Below, in pieces: positions 18,032 through 26,012 of a DNA stretch of 61,023 nucleotides (its first letter is position 1; each line of letters begins with the position of its first letter). The position numbers and the translations under genes were made by a program. Source of the stretch: a bacterium (lineage in GTDB: Bacteria > Planctomycetota > UBA1135 > GCA-002686595); assembly GCA_024226735.1 (NCBI GenBank), contig JAAELL010000450.1, positions 1 through 61,023 of the forward strand, written 5' to 3'. The notes under the pieces were generated by a model. It ran no database searches and was not told the DNA's origin. It was given only the letters and a program-made list of their open reading frames with translations.

Positions 18032-18051
18032 TCTACGAAAGCCGTCGTAGA
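18032..18051. promoter_or_regulatory. Probable BlaI-type operator 1
   Basis: TCTACGA and TCGTAGA form a perfect 7-bp palindrome with a 6-nt spacer, starting 9 bp upstream of the repressor start codon. BlaI/MecI proteins bind short dyads of this kind (TACA/TGTA type in known cases). The arms here are a TACGA variant. Confidence 0.72.
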
Positions 18052-18053
18052 CA

Positions 18054-18073
18054 TCTACGACGCTCTTCGTAAA
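18054..18073. promoter_or_regulatory. Probable BlaI-type operator 2
   Basis: TCTACGA, 6-nt spacer, TCGTAAA: one mismatch from operator 1 and the same spacing. The centres of the two palindromes are 22 bp apart, about two helical turns, so two dimers could bind the same face of the DNA. Confidence 0.7.
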
Positions 18074-18115
18074 AGAAATCAAACCGCTTTGCACCTTCCT
18101 ATTAAAGGCTGGTGA

Positions 18116-19579
18116 TCACGCCGCGCGCCGGGCTTTTCGCATCTGCAGCAGGCCACCCAGGTCCTCCACCGCCGGAGGCCGCAGCCGCCAGAGGAGGCCC
18201 GCGTACACGCCGACCCCAACCGCCACGCATACGGCCAGGGTGCCCAGGGCCGGCACGCCCGCGCCGCTCAACCCGACCCGCGTCATAGCCACGACGCCCC
18301 CCATCACCGCGCTCGAGAGGAGCGATGGCGCGAGCGCCCGCGCCAGGTCACGGACCGGAAGCGCGATCAAGCGGAAGGGAACCGCGAAGTAGGCGTAGGC
18401 GAGCACCAGGTCCGCGATCGTCCATGCGCAGGCGACGCCGAACACGCCGAAGGGAAGGCCGAGGAAGTAGGCGCCGAGCACCGTGAGGCCGAACAGGAGG
18501 CTCCAGCGGAACATCAGGTCCGTGCGACCCATCGACACGTAGACGGTGCCGGTCGTGTTCGCGAGGGAGCGCACGACGCCGACCGGCGTCAACACGACGA
18601 TCAACGGAACGGCCCCGATCCAGCGCTCCTTCATGAGCGATTCGACCAGGACCGGCGCGACGGCCGCGAGGCCGGCCATCATCGGCGCCGTGACGAGGGC
18701 GATGCCGGCACACGCGCGCACGAGCTTGGCGCGGTACTGCGGAAGGTCGTTCTGCAGACGCGAGAAAGCAGGCATCAGAACGCCGGACAGGACGCGCGTG
18801 ATCGCGCGCACCGGAAACTGAATCAGGCGCAGAGCGAGCTCGTAGAGGCCCAGAGCCTCTTTCCCGAGAAAACGGCCAACGACGATCTTGTCCGCGTTCT
18901 GCAGCAGGAACGTCATCAGGTTCGAGGCCATCAAGTGCGCGCAGAACGAGCGCGTCTCGCGCAGCTCACCCATGTCGCAGCGCAGGCTCGGGCGCCAGCT
19001 CGACAAGCGCCATACGAGCACGTTCGAGACGACGATGCCCGCGAGCACGCCCCACGCGAGCGACCACACCCCATGGCCTGCAAGAGCGAGCGGGATCGCG
19101 ACCGCGCCGTAGGCGACCGCGCCCGCGCAATTGACGATCGCGAGCCGGTCGAAGCGCATCGCGCGCGAGAGCAAGCTGCGGTGCACGATGCCGCTGGCCG
19201 TGATGACGAAGCCGACCGAGAGCAAGCGCAAGAGCGGTGCGACGAGGTCCTCCCCGAAGAACCGTGCCGCCGCGCCCGCGCCCACGGCGACGGCGATCGC
19301 GAGCAGCAGGCTGAGGGCCAAGTTCAGGTGGAAGACGGCGCTGAGGAACTGCGGCGAGGGGTCCTCGCGCTGGATCACCGCCTGGCCGGAGCCGAAGTCC
19401 TTGAAGTAGTCGAGGAAGCCGGTGACGACCAGCGCCATCGACATCAGGCCGACGCGCTCCGGGCCCAGGATGCGGAACAAGGCCAGGGCGAAGACGAAGC
19501 GGAGCATCTGCACTCCGCCGGTGCCCAGGGCGTTCCAGCGGGTGCTCTTGAATACGGAGGGGTCCGAACCGCTCGTCAC
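18116..19579 (-). CDS. Oligosaccharide flippase (Wzx-like, MOP superfamily)
   Basis: This 487-residue membrane protein has 12-14 predicted helices. It starts with the typical RWNALGTGGVQMLRFVFALALFR and GPERVGLMSMALVVTGFLDYFKDFG regions of the polysaccharide biosynthesis/Wzx family (WzxC-like). A second half repeats the fold (FCAHLMASNLMTFLLQNADKIVVGRFLG). It would translocate lipid-linked repeat units across the inner membrane before polymerisation. It stands alone on the minus strand between the BlaI operator region and a divergent GT2 gene, with only 73 bp upstream. It completes the Wzx/Wzy/Wzz/Wza set in the window. Confidence 0.9.
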   Translation of the reverse strand: MTSGSDPSVFKSTRWNALGTGGVQMLRFVFALALFRILGPERVGLMSMALVVTGFLDYFKDFGSGQAVIQREDPSPQFLSAVFHLNLALSLLLAIAVAVGAGAAARFFGEDLVAPLLRLLSVGFVITASGIVHRSLLSRAMRFDRLAIVNCAGAVAYGAVAIPLALAGHGVWSLAWGVLAGIVVSNVLVWRLSSWRPSLRCDMGELRETRSFCAHLMASNLMTFLLQNADKIVVGRFLGKEALGLYELALRLIQFPVRAITRVLSGVLMPAFSRLQNDLPQYRAKLVRACAGIALVTAPMMAGLAAVAPVLVESLMKERWIGAVPLIVVLTPVGVVRSLANTTGTVYVSMGRTDLMFRWSLLFGLTVLGAYFLGLPFGVFGVACAWTIADLVLAYAYFAVPFRLIALPVRDLARALAPSLLSSAVMGGVVAMTRVGLSGAGVPALGTLAVCVAVGVGVYAGLLWRLRPPAVEDLGGLLQMRKARRAA

Positions 19580-19652
19580 GGGGCCTCTATCGGACGTTTC
19601 GGGGCCCTGCTTCAGTTCGAGTCACGATCTGCCGAAGAGAGACGCTTCGAGA

Positions 19653-20552
19653 ATGAGACACCCGCGAATCACGGTCGGCCTCCCGGTCTTCAACGGCGCC
19701 CCCTACGTCGCGCGCACGATCGAGTCGGTCCTCGCGCAGACGTTCGAGGACTTCGAGCTCATCGTCTCGGACAACGCCTCGACCGACGACACCGAGTCGA
19801 TCGTGCGGACCTTCGAGGCGCGCGACGAGCGGGTGAGGTACGTGCGGCGCGAGGAGAACGTGGGCGCCGCGGAGAACTTCAACGGACTCGTGCATGAGGC
19901 GCGGGGCGAGCTCTTCAAGTGGGCCGCCGCCGACGACGAGAGCGCGCCGGACTTCCTGCACGACTGCGTCGCGGCGCTCGACGCCGCCGGATCCGCATGT
20001 GTTCTCGCCTTCCCGCGCACGCGCTGGATCGACGCGGAGAGCCAGCCGATCGGCGACCTCGCGCCACCGCGCTGGAACGGAACCCGCCCGTCGACGCGTC
20101 TGGCGAGCCTGTGGCGCGATCCGCGCGACACGCACCTGAACAAGTGCTCACCGGTCTGTGGGCTCATCCGCAAGGATATCCTCGTGGACACGGGCCTGAT
20201 CGGTTCCTTTGGCAGCTCCGACAAGGTGACGCTCGTCGAGCTCGCGCTACGCGGCGACTGGGCCGAAGTCCCCGCGCCGCACTTCCTGCGCCGCGTGCAT
20301 GCGGGTTCGTCGCTCGAAGCCAACACGAATGCCGCCGCGGTCGCCGCATGGTTCGATCCCGCCGCCGGCGAACGAATCCCGATGCCCCGCGTGCGTCTCT
20401 TCCGCGCCTACCGCGCGGCGATCGCGCGCGCTCCGCTCGCGGCTAGCGAGCGCGTGCGCTGCCGCGCGAAGCTCCTGCGCCTCCTGCGGCGTGAATGGCG
20501 CGTCCTGGGCGGCGAATACAAGCGTGCCCTGAAGGCACGCCTCGCCGGCTGA
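19653..20552 (+). CDS. GT2 family glycosyltransferase
   Basis: This is a 299-residue GT-A enzyme with ITVGLPVFNGAPYVARTIES, ELIVSDNASTDDT and FKWAAADDESAPDFL at the site where the metal-binding acidic residues are expected. The C-terminal region is basic and helical (RCRAKLLRLLRREWRVLGGEYKRALKARL), suited to membrane-surface binding. The start is ATG 19653, chosen because the preceding codons are not family-like; a GAAGAGAGA stretch lies about 12 nt upstream. It is divergent from the flippase gene. It is a probable exopolysaccharide repeat-unit enzyme of unknown linkage. Confidence 0.87.
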   Translation: MRHPRITVGLPVFNGAPYVARTIESVLAQTFEDFELIVSDNASTDDTESIVRTFEARDERVRYVRREENVGAAENFNGLVHEARGELFKWAAADDESAPDFLHDCVAALDAAGSACVLAFPRTRWIDAESQPIGDLAPPRWNGTRPSTRLASLWRDPRDTHLNKCSPVCGLIRKDILVDTGLIGSFGSSDKVTLVELALRGDWAEVPAPHFLRRVHAGSSLEANTNAAAVAAWFDPAAGERIPMPRVRLFRAYRAAIARAPLAASERVRCRAKLLRLLRREWRVLGGEYKRALKARLAG

Positions 20553-20657
20553 GGCTCTTTCACACGATCACGGGCGGCTCTTTGCAGGAACTTGACCCCG
20601 CTAGGCCCCAATTCAGACGAAACAACACAAGTGAAGACAAAAGAGAAAGCACAGACG

Positions 20658-20864
20658 ATGACCTCGATCCAAGAAGACCCGCACGCCGCGAGCATCCTGC
20701 GCCTCGCCGACCGCATCTACGAAGCGGTGCGCCTCGAGCAGAACATCGAAGGCCTGACCGACGAGGACCGTTCGCACGTCCTGCAGTCGGCGATCGGCCG
20801 CGTCCTCGGCTACTCGCCGCGGTGGTCGCGGCAGACGAGCCGCCCCGCGCTGTTGCGACAGTAG
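20658..20864 (+). CDS. Small hypothetical protein
   Basis: This 68-residue ORF has plausible codon use for its first 53 residues (ILRLADRIYEAVRLEQNIEG, a predicted helical region). An AAAGAGAAAGC stretch lies 5-10 nt before ATG 20658. Upstream DNA (20610-20657) is clearly more A-rich than the surroundings. The final 15 residues overlap the opposite-strand ORF at 20810 and look like read-through, so the ORF may be the start of a truncated gene. No family is recognised. Confidence 0.4.
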   Translation: MTSIQEDPHAASILRLADRIYEAVRLEQNIEGLTDEDRSHVLQSAIGRVLGYSPRWSRQTSRPALLRQ

Positions 20865-21232
20865 ATCCAGCCGTTCGCCAGGACGGGCGTCGTCCAGCAC
20901 GGTCCGCTCTCGAGGACCCTGTGGACGAAGGCCGCGCCCGATGCCGTGAAGACGCTCGCCGTGGCGGCGACCGAGAGCATGTCGACGCCGTCGAACAAGA
21001 GCACCAGGACGGTCGGGACGGAAGCTCGCTCGACGAGGGTCATGCCGCACGTCCCGCACTTGCCGGGCTTGTCGTCGAGCGTGTCGTGGCAGTCGGCTCC
21101 GCACGGCGGACAGACGAAGCGCTCGTCGCCCCCCCCATCGGACGTCGCCGCGGACTGCGGGAACGGCGCCGGGCAGACGGACAGGAGCAAGATCGAGGCG
21201 AGCAGCGTCGCGCGCAGGGAGGTCTTGTTCAT
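20810..21232 (-). CDS. Chimeric secreted protein: metal-binding domain, DJ-1-like start, PQQ-propeller end
   Basis: This 140-residue ORF starts with a signal peptide (MNKTSLRATLLASILLLSV). A heavy-metal-binding/YHS-like module follows (CPPCGADCHDTLDDKPGKCG). Next comes the beginning of a DJ-1/PfpI domain (TVLVLLFDGVDMLSVAATASVF). It then switches abruptly to WTTPVLANGWIYCRNSAGRLVC, which looks like the last blade of a PQQ-type propeller protein and ends where such proteins end. The DJ-1 domain is far too short to fold. The likely explanation is a deletion that joined the 5' part of one gene to the 3' end of another, making a remnant. It may still be expressed as a metal-binding secreted peptide. 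Confidence 0.55.
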   Translation of the reverse strand: MNKTSLRATLLASILLLSVCPAPFPQSAATSDGGGDERFVCPPCGADCHDTLDDKPGKCGTCGMTLVERASVPTVLVLLFDGVDMLSVAATASVFTASGAAFVHRVLESGPCWTTPVLANGWIYCRNSAGRLVCRDHRGE

Positions 21233-21459
21233 GGGATTCGCCGGAGTCACGGGGTCCGTCCCCTTCTCCGGAGTGCACGCCGGTCTCTGCCGCGGCGCAC
21301 GCCGACAACCTGCCGAGTCCACGTAAACAGTTGGGCCAACGTGCGTTGTGACAGACTCGCCCCGCGACCTTCGGGGACCTTTCCGGGCGCCGGCCCCTCA
21401 AGGCTTTGGCCGATCGCGTCGATCCCTCTGGCGGGACCCTCAACCTGGATTCCAGCGCC

Positions 21460-22659
21460 ATGCCCAAAAACAATCAGTCATCCGACACGACGACCTGTTC
21501 TGCGTGCGGCTCGCCGGACCTCGAGGTCTTCTTCGAAGTCGCCGACATCCCCGTGCTCGTCTGCGCGCTGTGGCCCGACGAGGCGAGCGCGCGCTCCTGC
21601 CCACGCGGCGATATCCGGCTCAGCGTGTGCACGCGCTGCGGCCTGGTGGAGAACCGCGACTTCCAGCCCGCGCTCGTCGAGTACCAAGAGGGCTACGAGA
21701 ACTCGCTGCACTTCTCGGAGTTCTTCCAGGGCTACATCCAGGACTTCGCCGAGCACCTCGTTCAGCATCACCGCCTCAAGAACAAGCGCATCGTCGAGAT
21801 CGGTTCGGGCGACGGAGAGTTCCTGAGCCTGTTGTGCGAGCTCGGCCCGAGCTCCGGTGTCGGCTTCGATCCCTCCTATCCACCCGGCCGACCCGAGACC
21901 GCACTCGGCGGTCGCGTGCAGTTCGTGCGCGAGTACTTCGGCCCCGAGCACGCCGACCTCGCGGCCGACCTCGTCGTCTGCCGCCAGGTCCTCGAGCACA
22001 TCCCGCGCCCGGTCGAGTTCCTCGAGGGCGTTCGTCAAGCGCTCGACGAGCGCCCCGACGCCTCGGTCGTGATGGAGGTCCCGAACGCGCGCGACACGTT
22101 CCGGCGCATTTCGCTCTGGGACGTCGTCTACGAGCATTGCACGTACTTCGGCCGCGCATCGCTCGCGCGCCTGCTCTCGCACTGCGGCTTCGACGTCAAG
22201 GCAGCGTCCGAGACCTACGCCGGCCAGTTCCTCTCCGTGGAGGCCTCGCCCGCGTTCGACGAGGTGGGCGACATCCCCGCCGACGTCGACGATGCGCTCG
22301 AGCTCGAGCGCGACCGCGTCCAGTTCGCCAACGGCTGGGAGAAGCGCGTCGACGTGTGGCGTCAACGCATCGCGGACGCTGAGGCGCGCGGGCGGCGGAT
22401 GGCGCTCTGGGGCGCCGGAGCACGCGGGGTCAACTTCCTCAACCTCGTCGATCCCGACGCGCGCATCGAGCACATCGTCGACAAGAACCCGCGCAAGCAC
22501 GGCCGTCACCTCGCGGGAACGGGCCAGGCGGTCGCCGACCCGAGGACACTCGCAAACGCGGCCCCGGACTTCGTCGTCGTGATGAACCCCAACTACGAGA
22601 ACGAGATTCGCCGCGAGCTCGCGGACATGGGCCTGTCTCCGGAGGTACTTGTCGCGTGA
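21460..22659 (+). CDS. Class I SAM methyltransferase, sugar C-methyltransferase-like (paralogue 1)
   Basis: This 399-residue protein has the three-part layout of NDP-sugar C-methyltransferases. An N-terminal zinc site (CSACGS and CTRCGL) comes first, then a Rossmann SAM domain with VEIGSGDGEF and VCRQVLEHIPRP. A C-terminal second Rossmann-like domain follows (ALWGAGARGVNFLNLV, VDKNPRKHGRHLAGT). ATG 21460 is preferred over a TTG at 21406, which adds a non-family leader. It is the first gene of a four-gene operon and its stop overlaps the next start (GTGA). The substrate is probably a nucleotide-activated deoxysugar, given the cytidylyltransferase in the same operon; the position methylated is unknown. 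Confidence 0.87.
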   Translation: MPKNNQSSDTTTCSACGSPDLEVFFEVADIPVLVCALWPDEASARSCPRGDIRLSVCTRCGLVENRDFQPALVEYQEGYENSLHFSEFFQGYIQDFAEHLVQHHRLKNKRIVEIGSGDGEFLSLLCELGPSSGVGFDPSYPPGRPETALGGRVQFVREYFGPEHADLAADLVVCRQVLEHIPRPVEFLEGVRQALDERPDASVVMEVPNARDTFRRISLWDVVYEHCTYFGRASLARLLSHCGFDVKAASETYAGQFLSVEASPAFDEVGDIPADVDDALELERDRVQFANGWEKRVDVWRQRIADAEARGRRMALWGAGARGVNFLNLVDPDARIEHIVDKNPRKHGRHLAGTGQAVADPRTLANAAPDFVVVMNPNYENEIRRELADMGLSPEVLVA

Positions 22660-23951
22660 GCCAGCTAGAGATCGACAGCGCGAACGTCACGCTCGAAACC
22701 CCGCGCCGCGGCTGCTGCCGCTTCTGCGGAACGGAGCTCCAGCACACTTTCGTCGACCTGGGGATGTCTCCGCCGTGCGAGAGCTTCGTGCGCGCCGAGG
22801 AGGTCGAGAACGCGGAGGTCTTCCACCCTCTGCACGTCCGGGTCTGCGCCGAGTGCCTGCTCGTGCAGCTCCCCGAGTGCGTCGCACCCGAGGACATCTT
22901 TGACGACTACGCCTACTTCTCGTCCTACTCAGACTCGTGGCTCCGCCACGCCAAGTCGTACTGCGACACGGTCGTGGAGCGCTTCCAGCTGGACGCATCG
23001 CGTTTCGTCGTCGAAGTTGCAAGCAACGACGGCTACCTGCTGCGCAACTTCGTCGAGCGCGGCATCCCCTGCCTTGGCATCGAGCCCTCGTCCAACGTCG
23101 CCGCCGCCGCGCGCGAACACGGGGTTCCGAGCGAGGTCCGCTTCTTCGGCCGCGAGACGGCAATCGACGTCGCGGGCACGCACGGGAACGCCGACCTGAT
23201 CGTCGCCAACAACGTGTTCGCGCACGTGCCGGACATCAACGATTTCACGGCGGGCTTTGCCGCGCTCCTGGCCCCGACGGGGGTCCTGACGCTCGAGTTC
23301 CCCCACCTCGCGCGGCTGATCGAGGAGAACCAGTACGACACGATCTACCACGAGCACTACTCCTACCTCTCCTTCTTCACGACGCGCCGCATCCTGGCCG
23401 CGCACGGGCTCGAGGTGTTCGACGTCGAGGAGCTCCCCTCCCATGGCGGATCCCTGCGCGTATACGCTCAACACGCGCAGACCGGCACGCAAGCGGTCTG
23501 GCCCAGCGTTACGGAGCTCGAGCAGCGCGAGCGCGATCAGGGTTACGAGAAGCTCGAGACCTACCTTCGATTCGTTCCGCGCGTCGAGCGCGCGAAGCGT
23601 CAGCTGCTCGCCTTCCTGATCACGGTACGGGCCGAGGGCAAGACCGTCGCGTGCTACGGCGCGCCGGGCAAGGGCAACACCCTCTTGAACTACTGCGGCA
23701 TCCGGGGCGACCTCGTCGAGTTCGCCGTCGACCGCAACCCGTACAAGCACGGTCGCTTCACGCCCGGCACGCACATCCCGATCCACCCTCCGGAGGCGCT
23801 GCAGGCCGCCCAGCCCGACTACGTGCTGATCCTGCCGTGGAACCTCAAGCGGGAGATCGCCGCCCAGCTCGAATATGTCGCCGACTGGGGCGGCAAGCTC
23901 GCCGTCCCGATCCCCGAACTCGAGATCTTCGATCCGCGGAGTCCGGCTTGA
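22656..23951 (+). CDS. Class I SAM methyltransferase, sugar C-methyltransferase (paralogue 2)
   Basis: This is the best-conserved of the three paralogues (431 residues). It has zinc ligands CRFCGT and CAECLL, SAM motif VEVASNDGYLLRNF, NNVFAHVPDINDF, and the motif YHEHYSYLSFFTTRRIL typical of TylC3/TcaB9-type C-methyltransferases, where the Glu-His pair lies at the active site. The C-terminal domain is present (CYGAPGKGNTLLNY, VDRNPYKHGRFTPGTHIPI). The GTG start overlaps the previous stop, and the stop overlaps the TTG start of the cytidylyltransferase gene. It probably C-methylates a 4-keto deoxysugar nucleotide. Confidence 0.9.
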   Translation: MSQLEIDSANVTLETPRRGCCRFCGTELQHTFVDLGMSPPCESFVRAEEVENAEVFHPLHVRVCAECLLVQLPECVAPEDIFDDYAYFSSYSDSWLRHAKSYCDTVVERFQLDASRFVVEVASNDGYLLRNFVERGIPCLGIEPSSNVAAAAREHGVPSEVRFFGRETAIDVAGTHGNADLIVANNVFAHVPDINDFTAGFAALLAPTGVLTLEFPHLARLIEENQYDTIYHEHYSYLSFFTTRRILAAHGLEVFDVEELPSHGGSLRVYAQHAQTGTQAVWPSVTELEQRERDQGYEKLETYLRFVPRVERAKRQLLAFLITVRAEGKTVACYGAPGKGNTLLNYCGIRGDLVEFAVDRNPYKHGRFTPGTHIPIHPPEALQAAQPDYVLILPWNLKREIAAQLEYVADWGGKLAVPIPELEIFDPRSPA

Positions 23952-24730
23952 AAGTCGTCCTGTTCTGCGGCGGTCTCGGCATGCGCCTGCGCGACTACTC
24001 CGATCGTGTGCCGAAGCCGATGGCCCTGATCGGCAACCGACCGATCCTCTGGCACGTGATGAAGTACTACGCCTCGTACGGGCACAAGGACTTCATCCTC
24101 TGCCTCGGCTACAAGGCGGACGTCATCAAGGACTACTTCGTCAACTACCAGGAGTACGTGTCGAACGACTTCGTCCTGCGTGGCGCCGAGTGCAAGGTCT
24201 CTCTCCTGCGCCAGGACATCCACGAGTGGAACATCACGTTCTGCGACACGGGCTTCTCGGCGTCGATCGGCGAGCGCCTACGCTCCGTACGGCGCCACCT
24301 CGCGGGGGAGGACATGTTCCTCGCGAACTACGCGGACAACCTGACGAACTTCCACCTCCCCGACATGATCGAGCACATGCGCGAGTCGGACAACGTCGCC
24401 GGCTTCGTCGCGGTCCGCCCGCCGCACAGCTTTCATATCGCCCACATCGACCAGGACATGCAGGTCACGGGTATCGAGGAGACGAGCCGCGCGGACCTCT
24501 GGATCAACGGCGGCTACTTCGCGTTGCGGCCAGCGATCTTCGACTACATGAACAAGGGCGAGGAGATCGTCGTCGAGCCATTCGATCGCCTGATTGCCGA
24601 GCGCAAGCTACTGGCTCTGAAGTTCAAAGGGTTCTGGCAGAACATGGACACGTTCAAGGACCGCACAGAGTTGAACGACCTTCACGCACAAGACGAAGCA
24701 CCTTGGGAAATCTGGAAACGCAGCGCATGA
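23948..24730 (+). CDS. rfbF: Glucose-1-phosphate cytidylyltransferase
   Basis: This 260-residue nucleotidyltransferase makes CDP-glucose from CTP and glucose-1-phosphate, the entry step to CDP-linked deoxysugars. Visible family marks are FCGGLGMRLRDYSDRVPKPM, ALIGNRPILWHVMKYYASYG, LCLGYKADVIKDYF, a NYADNLTNFHLPDMI block, and WINGGYFALRPAIFDYM with FWQNMDTFKDRTELN at the end. The TTG start overlaps the upstream stop (TTGA), and its stop overlaps the next ATG. The usual partner, CDP-glucose 4,6-dehydratase (RfbG), is not in the window. The SDR at 26013 is a different type, so the pathway is completed elsewhere or is unusual. Confidence 0.93.
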   Translation: MKVVLFCGGLGMRLRDYSDRVPKPMALIGNRPILWHVMKYYASYGHKDFILCLGYKADVIKDYFVNYQEYVSNDFVLRGAECKVSLLRQDIHEWNITFCDTGFSASIGERLRSVRRHLAGEDMFLANYADNLTNFHLPDMIEHMRESDNVAGFVAVRPPHSFHIAHIDQDMQVTGIEETSRADLWINGGYFALRPAIFDYMNKGEEIVVEPFDRLIAERKLLALKFKGFWQNMDTFKDRTELNDLHAQDEAPWEIWKRSA

Positions 24731-25959
24731 AGAACGATTCACCGACCTGCCGAGCATCGGGCAGCACAGACCTCCACACGATTCTCGACTTCGGGCTCAC
24801 TCCGCTGGCCGACCAGCTTCGCGAGGAGCACGAGCTGGACGAGGAGCAGGTGCGCTACCCGCTGCGCCTGGTGTTCTGCCCGGAGTCGGCGCTCGTACAG
24901 ACCACCGAGGACGTGCCGCCCGAGGTGCTCTACGGAAACGACTACCCCTACTACACGTCCGTGCTGCCGGCGCTGGTCCGTCACTTCACGGCGGCAGCCG
25001 ACAGTCTGCTCGCGCGCAAGCCGTTGGGATCCGACTCACTCGTGATCGAGGCCGCGAGCAACGACGGCTACCAGCTCCAGGTCTTCCACGACCTTGGCAT
25101 CCCCGTGCTCGGCATCGACCCGGCGCAGGGCCCCGCAGCAGCCGCCAACTCGAAGGGCATCGAGACCCTCTGCCGATTCTTCGACGCGGAGGTCGCCGCC
25201 GAGCTCCACGCGCAGGGTCGCCGCGCGGACCTGATCACGGGCAACAACGTCCTCAACCTGCTGCAGGACTTGCCCGACTTCATGCGGGCGATCGACCTCC
25301 TGCTCGCCCCCGACGGGCTCATCTGCATCGAGGTCCCCTACGTCGTCGACACCATCGACCAGACCGCGTTCGACAACGTCTTCCACCAGAACACGACCTA
25401 TTGGTCCGCGACCTCGCTCGATCGCGCCTTCCGGCGCTACGGGTTCTACGTCAACCACGTCGAGCGCATCCCGACCTTCGGCGGCTCGCTGCGCGTGTAC
25501 ATCGAGCGCGAGGAGCGCCAGACGCACGCCGCGCTCGAAATCCTCGAGGAGGAGCAAGAGCGCGGCGTCGATACGTTCGCGTTCTACGCAGCGTTCGCCG
25601 AACGCGTCGAGTCACTCAAGCGCCGGCTGCGGCTCCTGATCGACGACCTGCGTGCCGACGAGAAGCGCATCATCGCCTACGGTGCGGCCGGCGGCATGGC
25701 GACGACGCTCTTGTCGTATCTCGACCTCGATGAGGGCGACCTCGAGTACGCCGTCGACCTCAGCCCCCACAAGCACGGGCGCTACACCTCGGGTGCAGCG
25801 CTACGGATCGAGCCGGTCGAGCTGTTGGTCGAGGATCGTCCGGACTACGCGCTGCTGCTCGCGTGGAACCACGCCGATGAGATTCTGGCGCAGCAGGATG
25901 CCTATCGGGCGATGGGTGGCCAGTTCATCGTTCCGATCCCGGCACCGCGAGTGGCCTGA
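24727..25959 (+). CDS. Class I SAM methyltransferase, altered C-methyltransferase (paralogue 3)
   Basis: This 410-residue protein has the same three-part fold as the two upstream paralogues: SAM motif IEAASNDGYQLQVF, a TGNNVLNLLQDLPDF helix, and the C-terminal domain YGAAGGMATTLLSYL with VDLSPHKHGRYTSGA. Two features differ. The zinc site is broken: CRAS and CPES replace the two CxxC pairs, with Ser for the second Cys each time. The active-site motif reads FHQNTTYWS where paralogue 2 has YHEHYSYLS, so the Glu-His pair is Gln-Asn. It may bind a substrate without methylating it, or use another chemistry. The ATG overlaps the rfbF stop. Confidence 0.86.
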   Translation: MKNDSPTCRASGSTDLHTILDFGLTPLADQLREEHELDEEQVRYPLRLVFCPESALVQTTEDVPPEVLYGNDYPYYTSVLPALVRHFTAAADSLLARKPLGSDSLVIEAASNDGYQLQVFHDLGIPVLGIDPAQGPAAAANSKGIETLCRFFDAEVAAELHAQGRRADLITGNNVLNLLQDLPDFMRAIDLLLAPDGLICIEVPYVVDTIDQTAFDNVFHQNTTYWSATSLDRAFRRYGFYVNHVERIPTFGGSLRVYIEREERQTHAALEILEEEQERGVDTFAFYAAFAERVESLKRRLRLLIDDLRADEKRIIAYGAAGGMATTLLSYLDLDEGDLEYAVDLSPHKHGRYTSGAALRIEPVELLVEDRPDYALLLAWNHADEILAQQDAYRAMGGQFIVPIPAPRVA

Positions 25960-26006
25960 CAGTACGGTGTCGCACACCTTGTTGTTGTTGAGTGACACCG
26001 TACTGT
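25959..26006. terminator. Bidirectional terminator between convergent operons
   Basis: ACAGTACGGTGTC (25959-25971) pairs perfectly with GACACCGTACTGT (25994-26006) over 13 bp. The 22-nt loop contains a GTT repeat. It begins on the last base of the methyltransferase stop codon and ends 7 bp before the 3' end of the opposite SDR gene, so it can serve both operons. Confidence 0.75.
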
Positions 26007-26012
26007 TTCACG

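Noticed and set aside
20658-20864. A third in-frame TGA recoding candidate at the small ORF or the chimeric ORF
   Set aside because: Both ORFs end at TAG, and no continuing domain follows in frame.
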